Origin: Herpetosiphon aurantiacus DSM 785
GTDB lineage: Bacteria > Chloroflexota > Chloroflexia > Chloroflexales > Herpetosiphonaceae
Length of the DNA stretch: 64,000 bases
Direction: 5' to 3'
NCBI GenBank assembly: GCA_000018565.1
Contig: CP000875.1
Coordinates: 5,471,199 to 5,535,198, forward strand
Shown here: piece by piece, positions 1 through 7,964 of the stretch
Position numbering within the stretch: the stretch's first letter is position 1
Layout of the letters: every line of letters begins with the position of its first letter
Program-made: the position numbers and the translations under genes
The notes under the pieces: generated by a model
Told to the model about the DNA's origin: nothing
Database searches by the model: none
The model's input: only the letters and a program-made list of their open reading frames with translations

Positions 1-870
1 CAAGTGCCTTGGTCGCATGGCGCGGGCTTTGCGATGGTGGCCTTGTTTATCACGATCTGGCTTGGGCCTACCGATCAACCGCTGTTAGCCCAAGGTTCGC
101 AGCGTTCATGGGTGCGTTGGCTGGCCTTGGCCATCGTCGGCGGCTTGATGACACTGACGAGGGAACAGCTTGGCCTATTTTTGCTCTTGCCAGCAGTTGA
201 AGGTTTAGTCGCCTATGCTAGCTTAATTCGCCAAGGTCAATGGCTGCAAGTGCGCCAACTTTTGGCTAAGCATGTATTTTTTGTGTTGATATTTGCCCTG
301 AGCCTTGCTCCACAGTTGATCAGCTACAACATTTTGTATGGCCAGCCCAAGCCGTCAGGCACGGTTTCGGGCAAATTGAATCTGATCAGCTATAAATTTT
401 TGCATACCTTGTTCGACCCACGGCGGGGAGCGTTTATGTGGCATCCGCTGTTGCTGGTCGGCTTAGCTGGCTTGATTTGGCTCTGGCGCAAGGATCGGCT
501 GCTGACTGGATTGCTCAGTTTAGGCCTATTTGCCCAAATTTATCTGAATGGGGCGTTTGGCTCGACATGGCATTTGCAAGGCTCGTTCGGCTTTCGGCGC
601 TTGATCGAATGCACGCCAATTTTTATTATTGGTTTGGCATTATTGATCGAGCGAATTCGCTGGCCCAAAGCGGCGATTGCCAGCCTAGCACTCGTATTCA
701 TTGTTTGGAATGGCGGCTTAATTTTTCAAGCGGCGACTGACCGCGAGATTCGTGGGCCAGGCTTGCGCTGGAATACCATGCTCGCTGATCAGCTTAAAGT
801 GCCGCAATTGGTTTGGCAAAAAGCCGATCAACTGCTGTTTAATCGCTGCGAAGTCGTTAAAAATTGCTAA
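1..870 (+). CDS. Multi-pass membrane protein, C-terminal part (possible GT-C-type glycosyltransferase), cut by window edge
   Basis: The frame is open at base 1 and stops with TAA at 868, so only the C-terminal 289 codons are seen; the GTG at base 4 is unlikely to be the real start. About eight hydrophobic segments are visible (for example FAMVALFITIWL, LGLFLLLPAVEGLVAY, VFFVLIFALSLAPQL), separated by short basic loops. This matches the membrane half of dolichyl-phosphate-mannose-type or other polyprenyl-sugar-dependent GT-C glycosyltransferases common in Chloroflexota. No catalytic residues are visible because the N-terminal DD/DE loop would lie upstream. It is followed by ctaA on the same strand after 91 bp. 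The membrane nature is clear; the transferase role is inference. Confidence 0.6.
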   Translation, partial: QVPWSHGAGFAMVALFITIWLGPTDQPLLAQGSQRSWVRWLALAIVGGLMTLTREQLGLFLLLPAVEGLVAYASLIRQGQWLQVRQLLAKHVFFVLIFALSLAPQLISYNILYGQPKPSGTVSGKLNLISYKFLHTLFDPRRGAFMWHPLLLVGLAGLIWLWRKDRLLTGLLSLGLFAQIYLNGAFGSTWHLQGSFGFRRLIECTPIFIIGLALLIERIRWPKAAIASLALVFIVWNGGLIFQAATDREIRGPGLRWNTMLADQLKVPQLVWQKADQLLFNRCEVVKNC

Positions 871-961
871 CATCAGGTCGCGATGCGATGCAATCCGACG
901 AGACTTGGCCTATGATACTATCCCAATACTAGATATTTATTCTCAAGTGGGAGCCATACCA

Positions 962-1987
962 ATGGAACAAATGCGTGTTCCGACCGACCAAGTGCGTTTT
1001 TCTTGGCGGCGTTTAGATCGCTTTCAAAAATGGGCGATGATTACCACGATTGCTACTTATTTCTTGATTTTTGTAGGCGGGATTGTTCGCGCTTCGGGGG
1101 CTGGTTTGGGTTGCCCAGACTGGCCAAAATGCTTTGGCTATTGGATTCCACCTGCCAGCGCCGACATGATTGCCCAGCATGGCTTCGATGCTAGCCAATT
1201 CAACCCAACCTTGATGTGGATCGAATATATTAACCGTTTGATCGGCATGTTGATTGGCTTTTTCTTGTTGATCACAACATATCTGATGTTGCGTCACTAT
1301 CGCAAATCGAAGCGGGTGTTTTGGTCGGTACTCGGTGCACTAGCCCTGACCTTATTCCAAGGCTGGCTCGGTGGCAAGGTCGTACACCTCGAACTCGAAG
1401 GCTGGATCGTGACCTTGCATATGATTTTGGCCTTGGTGATTGTCGGTTTGTTGTTGTATGCAACCGTTTGCGCCTTCTTCCCCAATGGCCGACCAATCGC
1501 TAATGTTCCAGCCGAACGGCGCACGGTAGCCCGCTGGGGTCAGGCGTTGGTTGGCTTTGGCTTGGTTCAATTGACCTTGGGCGCGTTAGTCCGTGGCCAT
1601 ATCGATGATGTTAGCTCGAAAATGAACATTCCGCGCAGCGATTGGGTATCGCAAGTTGGCATCACCGACCCATTGCATCGCACCGGAGCACTCATTTTCA
1701 CCATTTCGATTTTGGCAGCAACCTATGCAATTGTGCATAATCGCAGTTTGCACCCGTGGATTCATCGCACCGCTTGGATTGCCAGCGGCTTGGTATTGAC
1801 CCAAGTTGCCGCCGGAATTGGTCTAGCCTATGGGGCATTACCACCGCCGTTGCAAGCGATTCACCTAATCGTTGGCTCGTTGCTAATTGGCTGTTTGATG
1901 ACGTTGGTATTGCTGGCATATCGCTTGCCTGTTAGCCCAAGCACAAGCAAAGAAGCGTTCAAACAAGTTGCCGAAGCCAGCCACTAA
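962..1987 (+). CDS. ctaA: Heme A synthase (CtaA/COX15 family)
   Basis: CtaA oxidises the C8 methyl of heme O to a formyl group, giving heme A for aa3-type cytochrome oxidases in the membrane. The 341-residue product has the family hallmark GGIVRASGAGLGCPDWPKC near residue 38, with the conserved Cys pair in the first external loop. It also has heme-ligand histidines in the segments VVHLELEGW, DPLHRTGA and AIHLIVGS, and eight predicted helices. Start: ATG at 962 with GGGAG at 949-953. The frame extends upstream to 752, but that part overlaps the preceding gene and has no ribosome site. No cox genes or ctaB are beside it here. The product call is firm; separate regulation is not visible. Confidence 0.93.
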   Translation: MEQMRVPTDQVRFSWRRLDRFQKWAMITTIATYFLIFVGGIVRASGAGLGCPDWPKCFGYWIPPASADMIAQHGFDASQFNPTLMWIEYINRLIGMLIGFFLLITTYLMLRHYRKSKRVFWSVLGALALTLFQGWLGGKVVHLELEGWIVTLHMILALVIVGLLLYATVCAFFPNGRPIANVPAERRTVARWGQALVGFGLVQLTLGALVRGHIDDVSSKMNIPRSDWVSQVGITDPLHRTGALIFTISILAATYAIVHNRSLHPWIHRTAWIASGLVLTQVAAGIGLAYGALPPPLQAIHLIVGSLLIGCLMTLVLLAYRLPVSPSTSKEAFKQVAEASH

Positions 1988-1991
1988 ATTT

Positions 1992-2100
1992 ATGTCCCTC
2001 ACCCCCTAGCCCCCTCTCCCGCCCAGCAGGCGAGGGGGAAGCACCAAACCAAACGCCCCTCGCTCGCCGCAGTAGGCGAGGGGTTGGGGGTGAGGGACAT
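1992..2100. repeat. C-rich palindromic intergenic repeat (family A, copy 1)
   Basis: A 109-bp element with perfect terminal inverted repeats (ATGTCCCTCACCCC / GGGGTGAGGGACAT) around inner GCGAGGGG-type arms. Related copies lie at 4081-4180, 17185-17301 and 47015-47112. It begins 5 nt after the ctaA stop and ends 17 nt before the nth start, so its outer stem could act as a ctaA transcription end or an mRNA-stabilising stem. A REP/MITE-like nature is inferred from recurrence and shape. Confidence 0.8.
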
Positions 2101-2116
2101 TGTTTGGAGCAGATGT

Positions 2117-2791
2117 ATGCAAGATCTCCAAGCTAAAGCCGATCTGGTTTATCGCGAGTTAGTCGCCTTGCATGGATTTAACCAACTTGTGCCACGCCGC
2201 GAACCAATGCACGAGCTAATTTCGACCATGCTTTCGCATCAAACCACTGAGGCCAACGAAGAGCGTGGCTACCAAAATCTCCGCGCAACCTTTCCAACCT
2301 GGGAAGCCATCTTGGCAGCACCAGTCGAGGCCGTCGCCGAAGCGATCAAGCCAGCCAATTACGCTCCCGCCAAAGCCAACAATATTCAAGCTGCCTTGGC
2401 CAAAATTCTGGCTGAGCGCGGCGAAATTTCGATTGATTTTCTGGCTGAGCTATCGACCGAAGCAGCAATGGCCTGGCTGACTGGGTTGCGTGGCGTTGGC
2501 CCGAAAACCGCCTCTTTAGTGCTGTTGTTTTGTTTTAGCAAGCCGATTTTGCCTGTTGATACCCATGTGCATCGAGTCAGCCAACGCTTAGGCTTGGTCA
2601 AGGCCAAAACACCCACCGAAGCCCACGAAATTCTGTGGCAATTGCTGCCGCATGACGCTGAATGGCTGTTTAACTATCACGTTGCACTATTACGCCACGG
2701 CCAACGCATCTGCTTAGCCAAACGACCACGTTGCAACCAATGCCCACTGACCGCGCAATGTTTGTGGTATCAAGCTAATCAGGCTGAGTAA
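2117..2791 (+). CDS. nth: Endonuclease III family DNA glycosylase/AP lyase
   Basis: Base-excision repair enzyme that removes oxidised pyrimidines and cuts the abasic strand. The 224-residue product has the helix-hairpin-helix GLRGVGPKTASLVL with the catalytic Lys, the catalytic Asp in LPVDTHVHRVSQRLGL, and a C-terminal [4Fe-4S] ligand set C-x6-C-x2-C-x5-C (ICLAKRPRCNQCPLTAQC). Start: ATG 2117 preceded by TTTGGAG; an upstream in-frame codon at 2084 lies inside the palindromic repeat and is rejected. The N-terminal helix is somewhat divergent from E. coli Nth, so it could be an Nth-like paralogue (COG0177/COG2231 type) with a different lesion range. It stands alone, followed by a 360-bp gap and a convergent gene. 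Confidence 0.88.
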   Translation: MQDLQAKADLVYRELVALHGFNQLVPRREPMHELISTMLSHQTTEANEERGYQNLRATFPTWEAILAAPVEAVAEAIKPANYAPAKANNIQAALAKILAERGEISIDFLAELSTEAAMAWLTGLRGVGPKTASLVLLFCFSKPILPVDTHVHRVSQRLGLVKAKTPTEAHEILWQLLPHDAEWLFNYHVALLRHGQRICLAKRPRCNQCPLTAQCLWYQANQAE

Positions 2792-2877
2792 CTTTGCGCC
2801 AACGGGCACTTGGCCCACGCCCAAGTGGTCTTTCGATCATTAAAAATCAATGATAAGAGGTAATAAAATCGCAAATT

Positions 2878-3026
2878 ATATATGTAAAAGTATCAATCTA
2901 TTACCTATATAAGGCTACTTTTACCTATATAATTCTCATATTTTTGAATGATTTGAGGATACTACTTGAATTTATATAGGTAAAAGCATCAATCTATTAC
3001 CTATATAAGGCTACTTTTACCTATAT
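2878..3026. repeat. Pair of 53-bp direct repeats, each an inverted repeat, in the 2792-3152 gap
   Basis: Units 2878-2930 and 2974-3026 are 96 bp apart and differ at two positions. Each carries terminal arms ATATAGGTAAAAG / CTTTTACCTATAT (perfect in the second unit) and a further TTACCTATAT in the middle, so the motif TTACCTATA occurs three times per unit. The surrounding DNA is AT-rich, unlike the flanking genes. The rest of the 2792-3152 gap shows no ORF; it lies between convergent genes (nth and the hydrolase), which argues against a promoter and suits a transcription end, a protein-binding array or a small mobile-element relic. Confidence 0.85.
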
Positions 3027-3152
3027 GCTGCTTGCTTGCTGGCGTGGTTTGGGATGCGGGGATGTAGGGAATTAGCGTCGTATCAGCCATGGGTAGCTCG
3101 ACAAATCGCTATTTATGGCTGATACACAACAATTAATTAGGGATGCTTTGGA

Positions 3153-3962
3153 TTAGGTAGTAGCAATACTGGCTGATTCCAGCTTACTGAAATACTGCTT
3201 GAAGAACGGTAATAAATCCGCTCCATCAATCATATGGCCTTTTCCGGCTAACTGATCAAAGGTCGCATTAGGGATTGCTTCGGCTAATGCTTGGCCGACC
3301 TTGCGAATACCAGCTGGGCTTTTTGCTCCAACCAGCACATGGATTGGCACGCTGCACTGCGTTGCCCGCTCAAGCGAGGGCAAATCGGCAGTTAATTCAA
3401 GATCATAGGCCAGTGTCGGGGCAAGTTTAACCATGGTTTTCCAGCCAGGCATAAGCCGCATCAGCCATGCAAATATTTTAGGCATGCCAATACCACTTAA
3501 AAAGCTGGTGATTGCTTGGGCATGCTGGCCGTTGGCTAGCAACGACTCAATCTGTTTTTGCAATAGCCCATACTCAGCCTGTTCAGTTGAATCGTGAACA
3601 TAGGCCGGATCATACAACATCACATGATCAACACACTGGGGAAACTGCAATGCCGCTTCAAGTGCCAAGACAGCCCCCGACGAATGACCGTAGATATGCG
3701 CTTTTCCACCAGCCCGCTCGATCAGTGCCAACAAATCCTCAAGTTCGCGGAGCGGCGTATACGGCTGGATATCGCTGCTATCACCACGGCCTCGGCGATC
3801 GTAATTATAAACAGTAAATGCTTGGGCTAGGGCTTTGGCATCTTTGACAATTGGAAAAAACTTGCGAAAACAGATTGCCCCGGTGATATAGATCAACGGC
3901 GGGCCACTGCCATAAACATCATAGGCCAAGGTTGTGCCATCTTGCGAGCGCAATGTCTGCAT
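3153..3962 (-). CDS. Alpha/beta-fold hydrolase
   Basis: A 269-residue cytoplasmic serine hydrolase. Visible features are the oxyanion/HG-like region GSGPPLIYITGA, the nucleophile elbow GHSSG (about residue 94), the strand YDRRGRGDS typical of epoxide-hydrolase/prolyl-aminopeptidase relatives, an acid in LVGAKSP-type context and the catalytic His in AGKGHMIDG near the C-terminus. There is no signal peptide. Start: ATG at 3962 with GGAGG 5-6 nt upstream; an in-frame GTG at 3974 overlaps this ribosome site and is less likely. The substrate cannot be told from sequence; many actinobacterial and Chloroflexota relatives are annotated only as alpha/beta hydrolase. It is monocistronic, with two family-A repeat copies nearby. 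Confidence 0.85.
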   Translation of the reverse strand: MQTLRSQDGTTLAYDVYGSGPPLIYITGAICFRKFFPIVKDAKALAQAFTVYNYDRRGRGDSSDIQPYTPLRELEDLLALIERAGGKAHIYGHSSGAVLALEAALQFPQCVDHVMLYDPAYVHDSTEQAEYGLLQKQIESLLANGQHAQAITSFLSGIGMPKIFAWLMRLMPGWKTMVKLAPTLAYDLELTADLPSLERATQCSVPIHVLVGAKSPAGIRKVGQALAEAIPNATFDQLAGKGHMIDGADLLPFFKQYFSKLESASIATT

Positions 3963-4017
3963 CCATTCCTCCACGGCTAGTTATGCACATCACTCACGAG
4001 TATAGCATTAATAGAAC

Positions 4018-4053
4018 ATATGATCTATCTACAAAATATGATCTATCTACAAA
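4018..4053. repeat. Perfect 18-bp tandem duplication upstream of the hydrolase
   Basis: ATATGATCTATCTACAAA occurs twice head to tail, 56 bp upstream of the hydrolase ATG on its promoter side. This could be a duplicated operator (GATCTATC core) for that gene or chance slippage. No other copy was noticed in the window. Confidence 0.75.
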
Positions 4054-4080
4054 AGCGGTATAATTCGCCGTCGATTGGTA

Positions 4081-4180
4081 TGCCCTCACCCCCTAGACCC
4101 GCTCCCGCACACGAGGCGAGGGGAACCACAAAACGAAAAGCCCCTCGCCCACTACGTCGGGCGAGGGGTTGGGGTGAGCG
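4081..4180. repeat. C-rich palindromic repeat (family A, copy 2)
   Basis: About 100 bp with outer arms CCCTCACCCC / GGGGTGAG and inner CGAGGCGAGGGG / CCCCTCGCC-type arms. It matches the copy at 1992-2100 in layout but has diverged in the centre. It sits just past the pncA stop (4192, minus strand), so its stem may serve as the 3' end of the NAD operon transcript. Confidence 0.75.
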
Positions 4181-4191
4181 AACTTAAAATC

Positions 4192-4893
4192 CTATTTCAG
4201 TGCTTTGACCACTTCCACGCCGTTGGCGGCCATGTGGTGCAATGAAAAAACATGGTGGAAATCGCCAGGATGGGCATATAGGCCAAGTTCGCGGGCCACT
4301 TCTAGCGGCGTATCGTAGGTATCGACGCATTGCGCGGGCAACACGACGCGGCGTTGCACATTCCGAGCATTGGCATCAAGCCGCAAGAACATGGCCAATT
4401 GATACACACAGAGATCCGAGCAATCGCCAGTGATGATGTAGGTATCAACTTCGGGATGCTCAGCCACCCACGCCGGAAAACCCGTGCTCAAAGCAGCGCT
4501 CAACGAGTTCTTTTCAAAAATCGTGAAGCTATCGGCAAAGGGCAAAGCACGTAATTCTGGCGCAGTATCAGCCTCGGACGTGCCACGGACACAGTGGACT
4601 GGAAACGCACCAAACTCAACAGCATCAACAGGATGCGAATCTTGGGGCAGGATGAAATGGCGCACACCACCAGCATGAGCAGTTTTGAACAATTCGGCAA
4701 TCGGCGCGACGATGCTTTGCACCCGTGGGCTAGCCAAAGCCCCATCGGTACAAAACCCGACAATAATATCAACACAGGTCACCGCCACCCGCTCAGCCCC
4801 ATCGATCAATAAATCGTCGAGTGGCAATTCGGGCAAGTTGGCATACCAATCATCCAAATATTCCAAAAATGCTTGGCTATTGTTCGCGAGCAT
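4192..4893 (-). CDS. pncA: Nicotinamidase (isochorismatase-like hydrolase)
   Basis: Hydrolyses nicotinamide to nicotinate for NAD salvage. The 233-residue product keeps the family triad: Asp in VDIIVGFCTDG, Lys in FEKNSL and the nucleophile Cys in GDCSDLCV. It also keeps the metal-site region DSHPVDAVEFGAFPVHCVRGT in two overlapping pieces (DSHPVDAVEF and AFPVHCVRGT), the latter typical of nicotinamidases rather than other isochorismatase-like enzymes. Start: ATG 4893 with AAAGGAG 5 nt upstream; the longer frame would translate the repeat tract upstream. It is the last gene of the nrtR-nadE-pncA operon, 126 bp after nadE, which supports the role. The length is usual for the family. Confidence 0.88.
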   Translation of the reverse strand: MLANNSQAFLEYLDDWYANLPELPLDDLLIDGAERVAVTCVDIIVGFCTDGALASPRVQSIVAPIAELFKTAHAGGVRHFILPQDSHPVDAVEFGAFPVHCVRGTSEADTAPELRALPFADSFTIFEKNSLSAALSTGFPAWVAEHPEVDTYIITGDCSDLCVYQLAMFLRLDANARNVQRRVVLPAQCVDTYDTPLEVARELGLYAHPGDFHHVFSLHHMAANGVEVVKALK

Positions 4894-4948
4894 AAAAACT
4901 CCTTTGAAAGTCAAAAGGCAGAAATCAAAAGGCAAAAAACACCACCGA

Positions 4949-5020
4949 TTCTGACTTCTGACTTCTGACTTCTGACTTCTGACTTCTGACTTCTGACTTC
5001 TGACTTCTGACTTCTGACTT
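4949..5020. repeat. Heptamer tandem repeat, ten TTCTGAC units (STRR-like), nadE-pncA gap
   Basis: Ten perfect TTCTGAC units plus TT run up to the first base of the nadE stop codon (5020-5022). Between the tract and the pncA ribosome site (4899-4905) lies the pyrimidine/purine mirror AAAGTCAAAAGGCAGAAATC, so the operon mRNA can pair GTCAGAA units with TTCTGCCTTTTGACTT. The layout resembles the short tandemly repeated repetitive heptamers known from filamentous cyanobacteria. Confidence 0.9.
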
Positions 5021-6888
5021 TAATAATCGACTGGCCGCAAGTAGTATTTGCCGATGGCGGTGCTTGAGAGCATGGCAGTGCTGGGCAAATGGCGTTTCCA
5101 GTGAGTCGAATTGACCCGCCGCTGAACAATCGCTACTTCATCGGGATTGAAGCCACGCGCAACCAATTGCTCAGGTCGATAACCGCTCAACAAATAGGCC
5201 AGCACTCGATCAGCCTTGCGATACGAGATGCCAAAATCATCTTCATCGGTTTGACCAACCACCAAATCAGCCGAAGCTGGCTTATGCACAATCACATCAG
5301 GTACGCCAATCGCCGAAGCCAATTCCCAAACTTGGGTCTTGAACAAGTCGCCCAAAGGATTGACTGGCGGAGCATCATCGGCATGCCACGTGTAATAGCC
5401 AAATAAACGCTCGGTTTTGTTGCCAGTGCCAATCGGAATACACCCGAGCTTTTGCGATTGATCAAACAACACAATCATCCGGGTGCGAGCCATCACATTG
5501 CCCCGCCGTCGGCCATCAGCATCTGGCTCAAAGCTCAAATAGCCTTCAACCGCATTAGTAATTTCGATCGTGCGATGCTGAATGCCTAGATCGTCGATCA
5601 CCAACTGGGCGTGGTCTAAACTATCCGACGATGAAGTGCGATAGGGCATGCGCACGGCGAGCACATTTTCAGCGCCAAAAGCCTTAGCACACAAATAGGT
5701 GGTTAAGGCCGAATCAACCCCGCCCGAAAGCCCAATCACAACTTGTTTAAAGCCACGCCGAAAGCCAACTTCATCGCGCAAAAACTCGACCAACCAATTA
5801 ATCGTCAATTCAGGATTGATCCGCAGTGGCTCGTCGCTCTCGGGATCAAAACGTGGTGCAGCAATAATTGGAAAGCTTTGATTGCCAACTGTGGCTTTGG
5901 CGCGTTTTTCGCCTTCGCTATCGACGGTACGTTGATACGAACTGGCATCGTTGAGGCCTTGCGAATCGCTGGAAAGCGCCGTATCCCACGTGCTTGGGCG
6001 ATGTTGGCCCTCGCTGGCAGCATGCACATCGCGCAACATAAAGGGCAAGCGTTCTTCCAAATCAGCCAATAATGGCAAATCAGCACGGGCCAAAGTCAAA
6101 TCGCTGAGATCAATATCGACCAAGATTACTGCTTCCGACCACAACGGAGCGCGAGCGCGTTCATCGGAGCGGGGACCAACCACGACTGAACCACCAGCAA
6201 AACCCTTGCCACCTTCAAAGCCGACAATTTGGCAAACCGCCAGATAGACCCCATGTTCGCCAGCAATTTCACGAATCCGGTCATCCCAACGGGCGAGATT
6301 GCTCGGACGATCTTCGTTGGCTCCACGGGCAGGCGAAGCACTGACGACGTAGAGCATCTGCGCCCCATCAAGCGCCGCGACCGTACCGCTCAGCGAGTGC
6401 CATGCATCCTCGCAAATCAAGATTGCCACCCGCCCAAAACGGGTATCGAAGGCCGCAATTTGGCGGCCAGCCTCAACAAAACGCGCTTCATCAAACACGC
6501 CGTAGGTTGGCAAAAACATCTTACGATGCACATGGCGAATGCCGGCCAAGCTCTGATCGCTGCCAATCGTGGCATACAGAGCGCTATTGTAAAAACGTTC
6601 GCGCCAACGTTCGTAAAAGCCAATCACAATATCGAGGGCTGGTGCATCAGCGCCGCGTGCCGCCACATAGGTTTGTTGCAAATCGTGAAACAATTGACCT
6701 GCGGTAACTGCCTGCTCACGCACGCCGCCCTCAAGGAAATAGCCAGTTAAGGCGGTTTCAGGCAACATCAGCACATCGGGCTGACGTTCGGTTGTGCCAA
6801 GTTGGGCGAAAATTTCGCCAAGCCGCGCCAAATTGGCGGCATAATGCCCTTTGCGCGGGCGAAATTGGGCTAAAGCTAAAGTGTACAT
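5020..6888 (-). CDS. nadE: Glutamine-dependent NAD+ synthetase
   Basis: Last step of NAD synthesis: ATP-dependent amidation of nicotinate adenine dinucleotide using glutamine. The 622-residue protein has an N-terminal carbon-nitrogen hydrolase (glutaminase) domain, residues about 1-280, with its Glu (LPETALTGYF), Lys (VHRKMFLPTYGVF) and nucleophile Cys (ILICEDAWHS). The C-terminal synthetase domain, about 320-600, has the PP-loop VIGLSGGVDSALT and GTGNKTERLFGYYT. Start: ATG 6888 with a GGGGG-rich ribosome site; the longer frame from 6930 uses a TTG inside repeat DNA. It sits between nrtR and pncA in one operon. The middle part (about 290-320) is a loosely conserved linker. Confidence 0.95.
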   Translation of the reverse strand: MYTLALAQFRPRKGHYAANLARLGEIFAQLGTTERQPDVLMLPETALTGYFLEGGVREQAVTAGQLFHDLQQTYVAARGADAPALDIVIGFYERWRERFYNSALYATIGSDQSLAGIRHVHRKMFLPTYGVFDEARFVEAGRQIAAFDTRFGRVAILICEDAWHSLSGTVAALDGAQMLYVVSASPARGANEDRPSNLARWDDRIREIAGEHGVYLAVCQIVGFEGGKGFAGGSVVVGPRSDERARAPLWSEAVILVDIDLSDLTLARADLPLLADLEERLPFMLRDVHAASEGQHRPSTWDTALSSDSQGLNDASSYQRTVDSEGEKRAKATVGNQSFPIIAAPRFDPESDEPLRINPELTINWLVEFLRDEVGFRRGFKQVVIGLSGGVDSALTTYLCAKAFGAENVLAVRMPYRTSSSDSLDHAQLVIDDLGIQHRTIEITNAVEGYLSFEPDADGRRRGNVMARTRMIVLFDQSQKLGCIPIGTGNKTERLFGYYTWHADDAPPVNPLGDLFKTQVWELASAIGVPDVIVHKPASADLVVGQTDEDDFGISYRKADRVLAYLLSGYRPEQLVARGFNPDEVAIVQRRVNSTHWKRHLPSTAMLSSTAIGKYYLRPVDY

Positions 6889-6976
6889 AAACACCCCCAG
6901 TAAAGTTAGAAGGCAAAGGGCAAAAGGCAAAATAGCTTATTCCGAGTATTTTGACTTTTGATTTCTGACGTTTGCC
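6889..6976. repeat. STRR-like tract filling the nrtR-nadE gap
   Basis: Degenerate heptamers (GGCAAAG / GGCAAAA on one side, TTTTGAC / TTTCTGAC on the other) run from the nrtR stop codon to the nadE ribosome site. Read on the operon strand the two halves are inverted, with CAAAATA and TATTTTG forming a perfect inner stem at the centre, so an intercistronic hairpin is likely. Confidence 0.75.
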
Positions 6977-7699
6977 TTATTGTTCGTCCTTCTTTTTGGC
7001 TTCGCGGTAGCGAAACACAAAATCGCCCTCGATGCGTGAATCGCGGAAGCGATAGAGGCGAGCTGGTCGGCCTCGGCTATTCAGCAATTTGCCAGTATCT
7101 TCGAGCAAATCGGAATCACGCAGTTTGCGATAGAAATTGGCTTTATCGAGCTGCTCGCCCAATATCTCTTCGTAAATCCGCTTGAGTTTGGGCAAGCTAA
7201 ATTCCTTGGGGAGCAATTGAAAGGCCAAAGTGGTGTATTCCAGCTTTGAGCGCAAGCGATCGATTGCAAAGCGCAGAATCTTTTCATGATCGAAGGCCAA
7301 GTCCTTGGGCAGTTCATCGACCGGAAACCAACAAACATCATTCGATTCGTCGGAAACTTGCAAGGCTTGCTCTTCGGTACGAATTAAGGCAAAATAGGCC
7401 ACACTAATCACGCGGGTTCGTGGGTCGCGCCCAGGATCACCAAAAGTATACAGCTGCTCCATATACACATCGTGAACGCCTGTTTCTTCCTCCAACTCGC
7501 GCCGAGCAGCCATTTCCAACGATTCATCCATGTTGACGAAGCCACCTGGAATCGCCCAATGTTCAGCGTAGGGCCAATGTTTCCGCTGCACCATCAGCAC
7601 ATGCAAACGGCCACTGCGCAAGCCAAATATCACCACATCGACCGTTACAGAAGGCCGCTCATATTTTGTCGCATCGTAATTTTCAGCAGTTTCTGTCAT
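6977..7699 (-). CDS. nrtR: NrtR-type Nudix transcriptional regulator of NAD metabolism
   Basis: NrtR proteins join an ADP-ribose-binding Nudix domain to a winged helix and repress NAD genes until ADP-ribose signals. The 240-residue product has a Nudix domain at about 15-155 with a complete Nudix box (GGFVNMDESLEM then RRELEEETGV). A C-terminal winged-helix part follows at about 165-230, including TTLAFQLLPKEFSLPKL, FYRKLRDSDLLEDTG and SRGRPARLYRF, as in NrtR/COG4111-type regulators. Because the Nudix box is intact, hydrolase activity may remain. Start: ATG 7699 with AGGAG 6 nt upstream; the track frame to 7759 runs through the promoter. It leads the nadE-pncA operon, which matches the family's known targets. 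Confidence 0.92.
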   Translation of the reverse strand: MTETAENYDATKYERPSVTVDVVIFGLRSGRLHVLMVQRKHWPYAEHWAIPGGFVNMDESLEMAARRELEEETGVHDVYMEQLYTFGDPGRDPRTRVISVAYFALIRTEEQALQVSDESNDVCWFPVDELPKDLAFDHEKILRFAIDRLRSKLEYTTLAFQLLPKEFSLPKLKRIYEEILGEQLDKANFYRKLRDSDLLEDTGKLLNSRGRPARLYRFRDSRIEGDFVFRYREAKKKDEQ

Positions 7700-7713
7700 A
7701 GCTGCTCCTAATA

Positions 7714-7759
7714 GTGTTATTATGACACAAAGTATAAACATGAATTGGGCAGTTGTCAA
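7714..7759 (-). promoter_or_regulatory. nrtR operon promoter with candidate NrtR operator
   Basis: On the minus strand, TTGACA (7754-7759) and TATACT (7731-7736) are separated by exactly 17 nt, an excellent housekeeping promoter. Two bases after the -10 lies GTGTCATAATAACAC (7714-7728), a 15-bp near-perfect palindrome (one mismatched pair) covering the expected transcription start. Its position would block initiation, as expected for NrtR autorepression. The binding itself is inferred. Confidence 0.8.
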
Positions 7760-7945
7760 TAGGGAGTATTGGGGGCAAGAGGTCAGGGAATCAGAATCTC
7801 AGCTTTTTAGCCGCAATTTGTGCCTCGGCGTTAACGTTTGATCCACGAAGGACACGAAGAGCACGAAGAACAAGGGGCTAGATAATTACTTTGTCCAATA
7901 ATGAAGCCTGATCCCTAACCTCTGATCCCTGATCCCTCGCTTTTA
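7760..7945. repeat. Dispersed CTTCGTG-type (family C) and TGATCCC-type (STRR) repeats
   Basis: 7839-7875 holds GATCCACGAAGGACACGAAG-like sequence, the same family as at 19583-19806, 24171-24262 and 26648-26712. 7912-7938 holds TGATCCC heptamers. No ORF or other signal is seen in this stretch between nrtR and the hpf leader. Confidence 0.6.
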
Positions 7946-7964
7946 CAATCGGATGTTGGTTCTA

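Noticed and set aside
752-961. N-terminal extension of CtaA
   Set aside because: It overlaps the preceding gene in another frame, and the ribosome site points to ATG 962.
1992-2100. Family-A palindrome as a tRNA or structured ncRNA
   Set aside because: It has no tRNA arms or conserved loop, and copies vary freely in the centre.
4949-5020. Possible CRISPR array (regular repeats)
   Set aside because: Units are 7 bp head to tail without spacers; it is a tandem heptamer tract.
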